Part shown: positions 26,890 through 35,591 of the stretch, piece after piece
Position numbering within the stretch: the stretch's first letter is position 1
How the letters are laid out: every line of letters begins with the position of its first letter
Assembly (NCBI GenBank): GCA_016791425.1
Contig: JAEUMQ010000023.1
Coordinates: 124,001-188,000, forward strand
DNA: 64,000 nt
Direction: 5' to 3'
From: Hyphomonadaceae bacterium
GTDB taxonomy: Bacteria > Pseudomonadota > Alphaproteobacteria > Caulobacterales > Aquidulcibacteraceae
Position numbers and translations under genes: made by a program
Notes under the pieces: model-generated
Databases searched by the model: none
What the model was told of the DNA's origin: nothing
The model's input: only the letters and a program-made list of their open reading frames with translations

Positions 26890-27714
26890 TCACGGACGAG
26901 AGGCGGCGCAGGAGAGCGCGCGCCATTCCTCCATCTCGCGGCGTTGGCGCGCGTTGAAGTCTTCGATGATCACATAAGCGTCTTCGCCGATGATCATCTG
27001 CAGCGGCGGGTTCGGCGCATCGACCACCTCGGCGATGACGCGCGCGGCCCAGGCGGGATCGTGCTCCTTGAGCGTTCCCAGCATTGCCTTCATCGCCTCG
27101 GCGGCGGGCCGATAAGCCTCGCTCGGGGCCGGGCGGATGACGGAAGCGCCGAAATTGGTGGCGTAGGCGCCCGGCTCGATCACGGTGACCTTGAGGCCGA
27201 ACGGGGCAACCTCCGCGGCGAGGCCCAACGAGAACCCCTCCACCGCGAACTTGCTTGCGCAATAGAGCGAGACGAGCGGGCCCGAGGTGCGCCCGCCGAC
27301 GGAGGAGAAGTTGACGATGTGCCCCGCGCCCTGCGCGCGCATACGCGGCAATGCCGCGCGGGTGACGTCGATCGCGCCAAAGGTGTTGACCTCGAACATG
27401 CGCCGGACGAGCGCGTCGTCGGCGTCCTCGATCGAGGTCTGGATGGCGAAGCCGGCATTGTTCACCAGCACGTCGAGCCGGCCGAACGCAGCGAACGCGC
27501 GGTCGAGGCCGGCGCGAACCTCGTCGGGTTTCGTCACGTCCAGCTTCAGTATCAGCGCACGCTCAGGATAGCGCGCGCTGAAATCCGCCACGGTCGTCTC
27601 GTCGAGTGCGGTGACCGCGACGCGGTCGCCGCGCGCCAGCGCGCGCTCAGCCAATGCGCGGCCAAAGCCGCTGGTGCAGCCGGTGATCAGCCAAGTCTTC
27701 GCAGCGTCCGCCAT
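26890..27714 (-). CDS. Short-chain dehydrogenase/reductase
   Basis: 274 aa classical SDR. TGCTSGFG is the nucleotide motif, NNAG and the YCASK catalytic pair follow, with Ser in NFSSVGG. The length and the EPGAYATNF segment fit the large group of ketone/aldehyde SDRs with C-terminal extension. The substrate is unknown. It lies 61 bases downstream of the SnoaL-like gene on the same strand, so both may be one transcript. Confidence 0.88.
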   Translation of the reverse strand: MADAAKTWLITGCTSGFGRALAERALARGDRVAVTALDETTVADFSARYPERALILKLDVTKPDEVRAGLDRAFAAFGRLDVLVNNAGFAIQTSIEDADDALVRRMFEVNTFGAIDVTRAALPRMRAQGAGHIVNFSSVGGRTSGPLVSLYCASKFAVEGFSLGLAAEVAPFGLKVTVIEPGAYATNFGASVIRPAPSEAYRPAAEAMKAMLGTLKEHDPAWAARVIAEVVDAPNPPLQMIIGEDAYVIIEDFNARQRREMEEWRALSCAASRP

Positions 27715-27775
27715 CGCGTAAATGCCTTCGTCTTTGTTTCAAACCGGCCGCAAGATCGAGGAGATCGACAATGGA

Positions 27776-28186
27776 TCACCACATCGGATTGCCGCTGCGC
27801 GTCGTTTCGGGAACCGGCTGCAGCACGTCCCAATGCTCGACGATCTTGCCGCCCTGGAAGCGCCAAAAATCGGCGAACATACGGCCGCGGTCTTCAGGGC
27901 CCACGGACATGAAATAGTGCACGACGAGATAGTCGCCGACGATGAACTTGTGCACGAAACGCGTCTGCCATTCGCTTTCCGGCGCGTAGGCGTCCGGCGC
28001 GGCGGCGGTGCGCTCAGCGAACCATTTGACCTGATCCTCCGGGTCGTTGGGGAGCTCGGAATTGTGCTCCACGAAGCCGGGGCCGGTATGGTCGCGGATC
28101 GCCTTCGGGAAATTGTGCTCGACATAGAGCAGCCTGAAGAAGTCCTCGGCCGCTACGCGCATGGCGTCGCCGGCGGCGTGGGTCAT
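27776..28186 (-). CDS. SnoaL-like (NTF2-fold) protein
   Basis: 136 aa from the ATG at 28186; longer in-frame starts lead into a Lys/Arg-rich stretch unlikely to be coding. The pattern VEHNFPKAIRDHTGPGFVEHN, then WRFQGGKIVEHWDVLQPVPE is typical of the SnoaL-like polyketide cyclase group often annotated as aldol-condensation-like enzymes. Function unknown. Upstream of the SDR gene. Confidence 0.82.
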   Translation of the reverse strand: MTHAAGDAMRVAAEDFFRLLYVEHNFPKAIRDHTGPGFVEHNSELPNDPEDQVKWFAERTAAAPDAYAPESEWQTRFVHKFIVGDYLVVHYFMSVGPEDRGRMFADFWRFQGGKIVEHWDVLQPVPETTRSGNPMW

Positions 28187-28361
28187 CTCTCTCACGAAGC
28201 CCTCCTCCCTGGTCTTTTTGCGCCGACCTCCGCCGGCCCGAGTGTTAGCTTCTTTCAACTACAACTTCGTATAACAATTCTCAAGTCCGTCAGCGGCCCG
28301 GCGCCGTGCGGCTTGCGCCAGATCAAGACGAGACCGTACACGACCAGCCAAGGAGCTTGCG

Positions 28362-28799
28362 ATGACAGCACCCCTGACCTGGATCGTCACGGCCGACGGC
28401 GGCGCGGCGCGCTTCTTCGAACGCCTGCGGCCGGGCGCGGACCTCACCGAAAAGACCGATATCGCGATGCGCGCGACCCCGCCGGCGCAACCACGCGACC
28501 GGCTGCCGCGCGCGCAGGAAAGCGCGACGCCTGCGCGGCACAGCATTGAGCCGCGTACATCGCCCCGCACGGCAAGCGAGACGCATTTCCTGCGCGGCGT
28601 CGCGCAATTGATCAACGCATCGGCGGAGTCGGGCGCGTTCGACGCGCTCATCGTGTGCGCTCCACCGCGGGCGCTCGGCATTCTGCGTGACCTATTGGGG
28701 AGCGCCGCCGCGCAACGCCTGCGCCAGACGATCGCGAAAGACTTCATCCATGACAGCGCCAAGCAACTCGAGCGGCATCTGGAAGGAAGCCTCCCCTGA
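28362..28799 (+). CDS. Host_attach (AtsE-like) family protein
   Basis: 145 aa soluble protein. The opening TWIVTADGGAARFFER, the DALIVCAPPRALGILRDLL segment and the ending IAKDFIHDSAKQLERHL match the family named for plant attachment in Agrobacterium, widespread in alphaproteobacteria and often found with stress genes. No catalytic function is established for the family. The universal stress protein gene follows after 73 bases. Confidence 0.8.
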   Translation: MTAPLTWIVTADGGAARFFERLRPGADLTEKTDIAMRATPPAQPRDRLPRAQESATPARHSIEPRTSPRTASETHFLRGVAQLINASAESGAFDALIVCAPPRALGILRDLLGSAAAQRLRQTIAKDFIHDSAKQLERHLEGSLP

Positions 28800-28810
28800 G
28801 CGCGGGGCGA

Positions 28811-28824
28811 TTGACGCCGATCAA
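28811..28824. promoter_or_regulatory. FNR/FixK-type box before the universal stress protein gene
   Basis: TTGACGCCGATCAA fits TTGAY-N4-RTCAA. Its centre (28817.5) is 41.5 bases before 28859, and a weak -10, TAGCCT, lies at 28847-28852; this is the geometry of a class II Crp/FNR promoter. Confidence 0.6.
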
Positions 28825-28872
28825 AACGGCTCGCGCGCGGCCTGGCTAGCCTGAAGCGAGGGAGGCCTCGCG

Positions 28873-29712
28873 ATGAGCCACAAGTCGATCCTTGCTGTTG
28901 CTTCCGGTTCCGACGAGGACGCGCATGTTCTCAACGTCGCGGCTGGGCTCGCCAGGGAGAGCGGCGCGGAAACGCGCGTCGCGCCGGCCTTTCCCGACCC
29001 CGCCGCGGACCTCGTCTATTACGGCGCAGCAATGCAGCGCGGCATCGACGAGGGCATCATGGAGCGTATCCGCGCCTCGGAACGTGATGCGCAGGCGCGG
29101 CTCGAGCGCATGGCGCGCCAGGCTTCGGAGGAAGCCGACTTGGCGTCCGAGATTCGAGTTGAGCCGCGCTCGCTGTCGCCGGCGGCGACCGTCGCGGCGG
29201 CGGTGGCGCTGAGCGATCTGGTCGTCTTCGGCGCACATGCGGCGCGGCGCGCGGCGCTGCTCGCCGATCTCTTCGCGGAGACGCTACTGCAGGCGCGCGC
29301 CAGTGTGCTTCTCGTCAAGGGCGGTCCATGGAAGAGCGACACGGCGGCCATCGCGTGGGACGGCAGCGCACAGGCCGGCCGAGCGGTGCGCGCCGCAATG
29401 CCGATCCTGCAGCGCGCGCGGAGCGTGCGCATCCTCACTAACGCCGACGACGCGGAGGGGATCGCGAGCATCGTCGAGCCGGACGATCTCCAGGCCTATC
29501 TTGCGCTGCACGGCGTCGCCAACGCGAAGACGAGCGCCGTGCGCGGGGGCGATGTGGCCGCTTCGCTGCTCGACGCCGCCATGGCCGCGGAAGCAAGTCT
29601 GCTCGTCGCCGGCGCCTATGGACGTCCGCGGGTCTTCGAACTTGTGCTCGGCGGCACGACGCGCGCGCTCGTCAATGCGGAAGGAGGCCCGCACCTGCTG
29701 CTCGCCCACTGA
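28873..29712 (+). CDS. Universal stress protein
   Basis: 279 aa cytoplasmic protein with two UspA-like halves. The C-terminal half keeps the nucleotide-loop pattern VAGAYGRPRVFELVLGGTTRAL (G-2x-G-9x-G-S/T type). Start ATG has GAGGGAGG about 6 bases upstream. The promoter carries an FNR/FixK-type box, so induction on oxygen limitation is inferred. Confidence 0.88.
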   Translation: MSHKSILAVASGSDEDAHVLNVAAGLARESGAETRVAPAFPDPAADLVYYGAAMQRGIDEGIMERIRASERDAQARLERMARQASEEADLASEIRVEPRSLSPAATVAAAVALSDLVVFGAHAARRAALLADLFAETLLQARASVLLVKGGPWKSDTAAIAWDGSAQAGRAVRAAMPILQRARSVRILTNADDAEGIASIVEPDDLQAYLALHGVANAKTSAVRGGDVAASLLDAAMAAEASLLVAGAYGRPRVFELVLGGTTRALVNAEGGPHLLLAH

Positions 29713-29790
29713 AGGCGGACGCGCCGAAGCGTTGCCAATCGAGTTTGCCTACAATAGCGTTAGCCCATCACAAGAATGACGGGAGGACGC

Positions 29791-31191
29791 ATGCGCAAGT
29801 GGAGCAGAAGGCAGGTCGCGCGGAACGCTGCGGCGGCAGGGATCGTCGCGCCGTTCGCGCAAGGATGCGCCACCACCGCCGCGGCGCCCGGCGGACCGCC
29901 GAACATCCTCTTCATCATGGCCGACGATCTCGGCTACGCCGATCTCAGCTGCTACGGGCGCACGGACTATTCCACGCCCGTGCTCGACGGCCTGGCCGCG
30001 GATGGGCTGCAACTCACGAACGGCTACGCGAATTCGGCCGTGTGCGCGCCGACACGCGTGGCGCTCGCCACAGGACGCTACCAGTATCGGCTGACGATCG
30101 GCCTTGGCGAGCCAGGCATACGCGGCGATCATGGGATTCCGCCCGAGCATCCCACCCTGCCCTCGCAGCTCAAACGCCTCGGCTACCGCACGGCGCTCAT
30201 CGGCAAGTGGCACATCGGCTCGCCACCCCATTTCGGCCCGCTGCGCAACGGCTATGACCGCTTCTACGGCCTGTACGGAGGCGGCACCGACTATTTCCGT
30301 CACGCTCCGGACAACGCGCTGGGCGAAGGCGCCATGCGCGCCAACGCCACGCTGATTGACCAGGACGCGCCGGCGCGCGATGAAGGATACCTGACCGACC
30401 TCTTCACCGACCGCGCCATCCAGTGGATCGAAGGCGGCGGGACAGAGCCGTACTTCCTCAGCCTCCACTTCACGGCGCCGCACTGGCCATGGGAGGGCCC
30501 CGGCGACCAGGCCGTCTCGCAGCAATTGACCGACCTCAACCATCAGGACGGGGGATCGCTCAAGGTCTATGCGGAGATGGTGCGCAGCCTCGACCGCAAT
30601 ATCGGGCGCGTGCTCGAAGCGATCGAGCGCGGCGGCGCGCGCAACAACACGATCGTCGTGTTCACGAGCGACAATGGCGGAGAGCGCTTCTCGGACGTCT
30701 GGCCGTTCGTGGGGGTCAAGGGGGAGTTGCTGGAGGGCGGCATCCGCGTGCCGGCGATCGTGCGGTGGCCTGGCCGCATCGCGCGCGGCCAGCGCTGCGA
30801 GCAGGTCATCACCTCAATGGATTGGATGCCGACGCTGCTTGCGGCCGCCGGCGGCGCTCCGGACCCGGCCTATCCGTCGGACGGCGCGAACCTCATCGCT
30901 GAACTGACAGGCGCGCCGGCCAAGCCGCGCAAGCTCTTCTGGCGCTTCAAGGCCAACGAGCAGCGGGCCTTTCGCGACGGAGACTGGAAGTACCTGAAGA
31001 TCCGCGGTTTCGAGCACCTCTTCAATCTCGCGGAAGACCAGCGCGAGCGGGCGGACCGCAAAGACCACGAGGCGGCGATCTTCGCGCGCATGAAGGCCGA
31101 ATACGATGCGTGGGACGCCACGATGCTGGCGTACACCGAAGAGGCTTACAGCCACGACGTGACGAAGGGCAACTATTCCGATCGCTACTGA
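29791..31191 (+). CDS. Sulfatase (formylglycine-dependent arylsulfatase family)
   Basis: 466 aa. The modification motif is CAPTRVALATGR at Cys85, so Thr stands where most members have Ser (C-x-P-S-R). Metal and active-site segments MADDLGYAD, GKWHIG, and TSDNGG are present. The N-terminus has SRRQVARN and then a lipobox-like AQGC at about residue 26, pointing to Tat export and lipid anchoring. ATG 29791 is preceded by GGGAGGA; an upstream ATG at 29776 lacks this. It converges on a TBDR gene, with which it may act on a sulfated ligand. Confidence 0.9.
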   Translation: MRKWSRRQVARNAAAAGIVAPFAQGCATTAAAPGGPPNILFIMADDLGYADLSCYGRTDYSTPVLDGLAADGLQLTNGYANSAVCAPTRVALATGRYQYRLTIGLGEPGIRGDHGIPPEHPTLPSQLKRLGYRTALIGKWHIGSPPHFGPLRNGYDRFYGLYGGGTDYFRHAPDNALGEGAMRANATLIDQDAPARDEGYLTDLFTDRAIQWIEGGGTEPYFLSLHFTAPHWPWEGPGDQAVSQQLTDLNHQDGGSLKVYAEMVRSLDRNIGRVLEAIERGGARNNTIVVFTSDNGGERFSDVWPFVGVKGELLEGGIRVPAIVRWPGRIARGQRCEQVITSMDWMPTLLAAAGGAPDPAYPSDGANLIAELTGAPAKPRKLFWRFKANEQRAFRDGDWKYLKIRGFEHLFNLAEDQRERADRKDHEAAIFARMKAEYDAWDATMLAYTEEAYSHDVTKGNYSDRY

Positions 31192-31205
31192 CGCCGCTTG
31201 GAAAC

Positions 31206-31240
31206 GGGCGGCCCGTCCGATCGGATGGGCCGCCCTTCTC
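31206..31240. terminator. Bidirectional terminator between sulfatase and TBDR
   Basis: GGGCGGCCC (31206-31214) pairs with GGGCCGCCC (31227-31235), and the interior TCCGATCGGA is itself palindromic, giving about 14 bp with one G-U pair. TTCTC follows on the plus side. The converging genes end 15 bases away on each side. Confidence 0.65.
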
Positions 31241-31250
31241 CCCCGCCCCC

Positions 31251-34118
31251 TCAGAAGGCCTTGCGGAACGTCAGCGCGGTGACGCGGCCGGCCGGGCCGT
31301 TGCGGCTTGAGTCGTACATGATGCCGGCGCCGGAGCTGTTCAGCATGAGCGGCGGCGTCTCGTCGAAGACGTTCTGCATCGACAAGGTGACGACGATGTC
31401 CTGCAGCGGACCGGGGGCGCCTTCGGCGGTCCGGTAGGTCAGGCTCGCATCGAACGAGGTGAAGGCGTCCACTTCTTCGTACTCGGCCGACGCGCCGGTC
31501 GGGATCCAGCGGCGGGCCACGTCGTAGCTGCTCTGGTAGTTCAGGAAGAGCGAGCTCTCCCATTGCCCGAAGTCGGCGCTCAACTCGGCGCGGAACTGCA
31601 GTCCGAGCGGGCCCGAATAGGCGTTGCGCAGGTCATCGACCGGGCCGCCCTGCACCAATTGCTGGTCGTAGGTCAGCACGTACTGGCCGACGACGCCAAC
31701 CCTCCATTGCGCGAGAGAGGTCTCGAAATCGTACGACGCCGTAAAGTCCAGCCCGTCGGTCTCGATCGCGCCGGAATTGACCCGCCGCATGTCGATGATC
31801 GCGATGGACGTGGCAGGTGTCGGCGAGGGCCCGAGGATGAGCCTATTGACCACGTCGTACTGCCCCGCCGCGAAGCCAGGCATGGCGGTGTTGTTCACCA
31901 GCGCCGCAAGCAGCGCGTTGTAGTCCGATTGGCTGATCGTCAGCCCTTGGGTCCAGAACGTCGGGTTGCGATAGACGAACCCGGCGAAAGCGGGATTGGT
32001 CAGCGCGGTCGTGGCGCCCGCGTCCGAAGCCGCGCGCGTGATGACGTTCTCGTAAACGACGTTGTAATAGTTGAGCGACAGGCGCAGGCCCGAGACGAAG
32101 GACGGCTCGTATTCGACGCCGATCGAATAGGTCTCCGCCTCTTCCGGCCCCAGCTTGCCGTTGCCGCCGATGACGCCCGTCGGGATGTAGGTCGGGCTCG
32201 TTCCCAGGAACCCTTGCGAAACGAGGGCGGCGGTCTGCACCGTGTTGACCGCGCTCGTCCACACGCCGGCCTGCGCCGAGGGCGTGTTCGCCGCCAGCAC
32301 TGGGGCGTGGAACGACGTGCCGTAGCTGCCGTGGAACTCGAGCCCCTCGACGGGGACCCAGGTCAGGCCGATCTTCGGATTGTCGGTCTTGCCGAAGTCC
32401 GAGTACTCCTCCCAGCGTTGCGCGAGCGAAAGCTCGAGCTTCTGGATGCCGGGAACCGCGTTTCCTTCGCCGAAGATCGGAATGTAGACCTCGACGAACG
32501 ACGCATCGACGTCTCGCGCATTGGGCGTCGGCGGCTGCGGGAGGTAGGCGCCGGTGGCGTTGTTGATATTGAAGTTGACGAAATCGTCTTCGTAGTGCTC
32601 GGCGCCGATCGCCGCACGAACCTTGCCGCCCGGGAGATCGAACAGCGGGCCGCTCACGCTTCCCGAGTAAAGGATCCGATCGAAGGTGTAGTTCGTCGAG
32701 CCGAACGCCCGGAGGTATTCCATCGTCACCGGGCTGTTGCAGTTCGCCGAGCCGTCGCAGAACGGATTGAAGGCCGGGATCGCCCCCAGCGGCCCAGCGA
32801 GAAGCTGCGTCGCGCGGGCTGCGAGCAGGCCGCTGTTGGTGGTCAGCACGCTGTTGGAGGCGTCGCCCGTCATGTAATAGACGTCCGCCTTCCACTCGTA
32901 GGGCAGGTCGATGCGCGCGCCGAGGGTGCCGCTGAGGATGTCCTCGTAGCCGGAGCGGATCTGCGGCCCCAGATCATAGAGCAGGCTGTAATTCACCGTC
33001 AGCGACGTGCCCGTGCAGGTGATCCCGTAGGGGTTCGTCGTGGGCGCGTTGGCGGCGTTGCAGGGGCTGAACGGGTTGGTGTGCGGAACCGTGATCGTCT
33101 GCGTCGTCGGGTTCTGCCGGATCGAGAACTGGCGCTTGTAATACACGACGTCGCCATAGAGCTCGACGCCTTGGAAGAGCTCCTGATTGAAGCGTGCGAC
33201 GATGCTGTCGGAATCTGTTTCCGGCAGCGCGTCAGCGCCGACCCAGACCGACTGGCGGTTGGGCGTGGAGAGGAGTTCGCCAAGCTGCAAGCTCGCCGCC
33301 TGGCCGCGCGGAATGCCGAACGTACCGACCGACGTCACGATGTTGCCGGGCGCCGCGAAGAGCGGAAGGTTGCCGCCGCCGACCGCCGAGAAATTGTCGT
33401 TGTAGAGTTCAGGCCGATCCGAGGCCGGCAGGCTGTCACGATGGATGCGTTCCGCGGCAAGCATGATGCCGCCGGAATCCCAGGTCGTGCCGAAGATCGC
33501 GGAGGTCTTCCAGTCCAGGCGTCCGCCGTTCGCATAGCCGACGCGGCCGCCGATCTCGGCGCCGTCGAACGGCTGGCGCATGATATAGTTCACCACGCCG
33601 CTGACCGCGTCCGAGCCGTAGATGGCCGAAGCGCCGTCCGCCACGATTTCGATGCGTTGGATCGCGATCGAGGGGATCGTGTCCGGCTCGAATGTATCGC
33701 TGTTCGCGCCGGTGGCGGGCAGGCGGTGGTTGTTCACCAGGCTCAGCGTGGCGGCGGTGCCGATGCCGCGCAGATTGACGCCGTTGGCGAAGCTGACGTT
33801 GACGACGTCGCCCTGGAAGCCCGAGCCGCCGAGCCGGCCCTCGTTGCCGCCGAACGAGAGCACCTGCGGGATCTGCCGGAGCAGGTCGGCCGTGCTCGAG
33901 TTGCCGTTCTTCTGGAGCTCTGCCTGACCGACATCGAGGACCGCGGAGCCGACCGGATTGATGCCCACCACGCGCGTGCCGGTGACGACCAGCTCTTCAG
34001 ACGCGTCCTGCGCAAAGGCCGCGCCGTTGGCGGCCAGCATCAAAGAAAAGAACGATACGCCGCAAACGGAAGCCATGCTCCGCTTGGCCACGCTCGCGCG
34101 GTCGTTGCTACCCAACAT
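31251..34118 (-). CDS. TonB-dependent receptor (paralogue A)
   Basis: 955 aa outer-membrane transporter: signal peptide to about residue 36, TonB-box-like EELVVTGTRV, a plug with LRQIPQVLSF, NLRGIGTAATLSLVNNHR and RIEIVADGASAIYGSDAVSGVVN, then the barrel, ending TALTFRKAF. Start ATG has GGGAGGGG upstream. It is clearly paralogous to the TBDR at 44784-47678, sharing long strings such as SLVNNHR and EIVADGASAIYGSDAV. Upstream DNA holds two CAAAAGGTCT repeats and an inverted repeat. Ligand unknown; the sulfatase neighbour may be a clue. Confidence 0.93.
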   Translation of the reverse strand: MLGSNDRASVAKRSMASVCGVSFFSLMLAANGAAFAQDASEELVVTGTRVVGINPVGSAVLDVGQAELQKNGNSSTADLLRQIPQVLSFGGNEGRLGGSGFQGDVVNVSFANGVNLRGIGTAATLSLVNNHRLPATGANSDTFEPDTIPSIAIQRIEIVADGASAIYGSDAVSGVVNYIMRQPFDGAEIGGRVGYANGGRLDWKTSAIFGTTWDSGGIMLAAERIHRDSLPASDRPELYNDNFSAVGGGNLPLFAAPGNIVTSVGTFGIPRGQAASLQLGELLSTPNRQSVWVGADALPETDSDSIVARFNQELFQGVELYGDVVYYKRQFSIRQNPTTQTITVPHTNPFSPCNAANAPTTNPYGITCTGTSLTVNYSLLYDLGPQIRSGYEDILSGTLGARIDLPYEWKADVYYMTGDASNSVLTTNSGLLAARATQLLAGPLGAIPAFNPFCDGSANCNSPVTMEYLRAFGSTNYTFDRILYSGSVSGPLFDLPGGKVRAAIGAEHYEDDFVNFNINNATGAYLPQPPTPNARDVDASFVEVYIPIFGEGNAVPGIQKLELSLAQRWEEYSDFGKTDNPKIGLTWVPVEGLEFHGSYGTSFHAPVLAANTPSAQAGVWTSAVNTVQTAALVSQGFLGTSPTYIPTGVIGGNGKLGPEEAETYSIGVEYEPSFVSGLRLSLNYYNVVYENVITRAASDAGATTALTNPAFAGFVYRNPTFWTQGLTISQSDYNALLAALVNNTAMPGFAAGQYDVVNRLILGPSPTPATSIAIIDMRRVNSGAIETDGLDFTASYDFETSLAQWRVGVVGQYVLTYDQQLVQGGPVDDLRNAYSGPLGLQFRAELSADFGQWESSLFLNYQSSYDVARRWIPTGASAEYEEVDAFTSFDASLTYRTAEGAPGPLQDIVVTLSMQNVFDETPPLMLNSSGAGIMYDSSRNGPAGRVTALTFRKAF

Positions 34119-34187
34119 TTAGTCCCCTCCCGAATCGGCGCGTGGGAAAAAGGCGCCCACCGGATAGGTTCCGGAGCCGCCCCAGCG

Positions 34188-34297
34188 CAAAAGGTCTATA
34201 CCCAGCCGGGAATCCCGAACCGGCGATTGCGCTGAGGCTAGCCCGCATCCGCGCCCTCCAGCAAGATTGAATAATCTGTTGGATGATCAAAAGGTCT
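34188..34297. repeat. Pair of 10-bp direct repeats upstream of TBDR A
   Basis: CAAAAGGTCT occurs at 34188-34197 and again at 34288-34297, exactly 100 bases apart, in the 402-base gap before TBDR A. Possible regulator sites. Confidence 0.5.
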
Positions 34298-34302
34298 GAC
34301 AA

Positions 34303-34320
34303 TGTGTTGGCCCGAACACA
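34303..34320. promoter_or_regulatory. Candidate operator (inverted repeat) upstream of TBDR A
   Basis: TGTGTT-GGCCCG-AACACA is an exact 6-bp inverted repeat with 6-base spacer, directly beside the second CAAAAGGTCT. The surroundings are AT-richer than the rest of the window, as in a promoter. The regulator is unknown. Confidence 0.4.
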
Positions 34321-34449
34321 TCTTTTGGGTCCAGGGGCGCAAGCGGCGGGGGAAATCAGGACGCCGATCGGTGCGTCTGCATCGATACAAATGTAGTGCG
34401 TAAGATCGCCGCTTCCGTCGCATTCGCGATCGCAGGAGGCGCACGCGAC

Positions 34450-34478
34450 TTGCCGAGTCAGGCCCGGCTCGGTATATA
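34450..34478 (+). promoter_or_regulatory. Sigma-70 promoter of the hpd operon
   Basis: TTGCCG (34450-34455) and TATATA (34473-34478) are 17 bases apart, 43 bases before the hpd start. The operator-like repeat at 34476-34495 overlaps the -10 end and start site. Confidence 0.65.
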
Positions 34479-34495
34479 GTTTCTTGTGTAACTAT
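34476..34495. promoter_or_regulatory. Probable MarR operator in the hpd promoter
   Basis: ATAGTT and AACTAT form perfect 6-bp arms around 8 bases (TCTTGTGT). Size and position fit a MarR-family dimer blocking the promoter. The operon's own third gene encodes a MarR protein. Confidence 0.6.
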
Positions 34496-34520
34496 CTCCC
34501 CGAGCCATCAAGGGTCGCTC

Positions 34521-35591
34521 ATGTCCGATCTGTTCGAGAATCCCATCGGCACCGACGGCTTCGAGTTCGTCGAGTTCACCGGGCCGGCGCCGGCCGAAAT
34601 GCAGCGCCGGTTCGAGGCGATGGGCTTTACCGCGGTGGCGCAGCACCGCTCCAAGAACGTGCTCCGCTACAAGCAGGGCGACATCAATTTCCTGCTCAAC
34701 CTGGAGCCCGCCGGCCAGCCGGCGGATTTCCGCGGCGTGCATGGGCCGAGCGCCAACGCCATGGCTTTCCGCGTGAAGGACGCGCGCCACGCATTCGAGG
34801 AGGCGATCCGGCGCGGGGCCAAGCCGGTCGATATGCCGATCGGGCCCATGGAGCTCGACATCCCCTGCATTGAGGGGATCGGAGGCGCCTATCTCTATCT
34901 GGTCGATCGCTACGGCGCGCAGACGATCTACGACGTCGATTTCCGTCCTATCGACGGCGTGCAGGCGGAGGCAAATTCGGCGGGCCTCAGCCACATCGAC
35001 CATCTCACGCACAATGTGCAACGCGGGAACATGGCCAGGTGGGCGGATTATTACGAGCGCATCTTCAATTTCCGCGAGATCCGGCATTTCGACATCGAAG
35101 GACAGGTGACGGGCCTCTTCTCAAAGGCGATGACCAGCCCTTGCGGCAAGATTCGCATCCCCCTCAACGAGAGCAAGGGCGCGGAAGGCAAGGTCGATCA
35201 GATCGAGGAATTCCTACAGCGATACCAAGGCGAAGGAATCCAGCACATCGCTCTCGCCTCGGACAATCTCTACGCCTCGGTTGACAAGCTGCGCGCGCGC
35301 GGCGTGGAGCTGCAGGACACGATCGACACCTATTACGATCTTGTCGATGCGCGGCTGCCCGGGCACGGGGAACCGCTCGACGAGCTCAAGAAGCGGCGCA
35401 TCCTGATCGACGGCGGCCCAGGCGACGGATTGCTGCTTCAGATATTCTCAAAGGACGCCTTCGGCCCCATCTTCTTCGAATTCATCCAACGCAAGGGCAA
35501 TGAAGGCTTCGGCGAAGGCAATTTCAAAGCCTTGTTCGAGTCCATCGAGCTCGACCAGATCCGCCGCGGCGTGCTGAAGGCGGCGTCATGA
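34521..35591 (+). CDS. hpd: 4-hydroxyphenylpyruvate dioxygenase
   Basis: Converts 4-hydroxyphenylpyruvate to homogentisate in tyrosine catabolism; Fe(II), two VOC domains. 356 aa, the usual bacterial length. Iron ligands are His161 (HIDHLTHNV), His242 (QHIALAS) and Glu320 (FFEFIQRKG). It is first in an operon with a VOC protein (4-base overlap) and a MarR regulator. Homogentisate dioxygenase and later enzymes are not in the window. The product may also feed pyomelanin. Confidence 0.96.
   Translation: MSDLFENPIGTDGFEFVEFTGPAPAEMQRRFEAMGFTAVAQHRSKNVLRYKQGDINFLLNLEPAGQPADFRGVHGPSANAMAFRVKDARHAFEEAIRRGAKPVDMPIGPMELDIPCIEGIGGAYLYLVDRYGAQTIYDVDFRPIDGVQAEANSAGLSHIDHLTHNVQRGNMARWADYYERIFNFREIRHFDIEGQVTGLFSKAMTSPCGKIRIPLNESKGAEGKVDQIEEFLQRYQGEGIQHIALASDNLYASVDKLRARGVELQDTIDTYYDLVDARLPGHGEPLDELKKRRILIDGGPGDGLLLQIFSKDAFGPIFFEFIQRKGNEGFGEGNFKALFESIELDQIRRGVLKAAS

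Noticed and set aside
31563-34235. An 890-codon open frame on the plus strand
   Set aside because: It lies exactly antisense to TBDR A. Its Arg/Val/Asp/Gly-rich composition and lack of motifs mark it as a GC-bias shadow.
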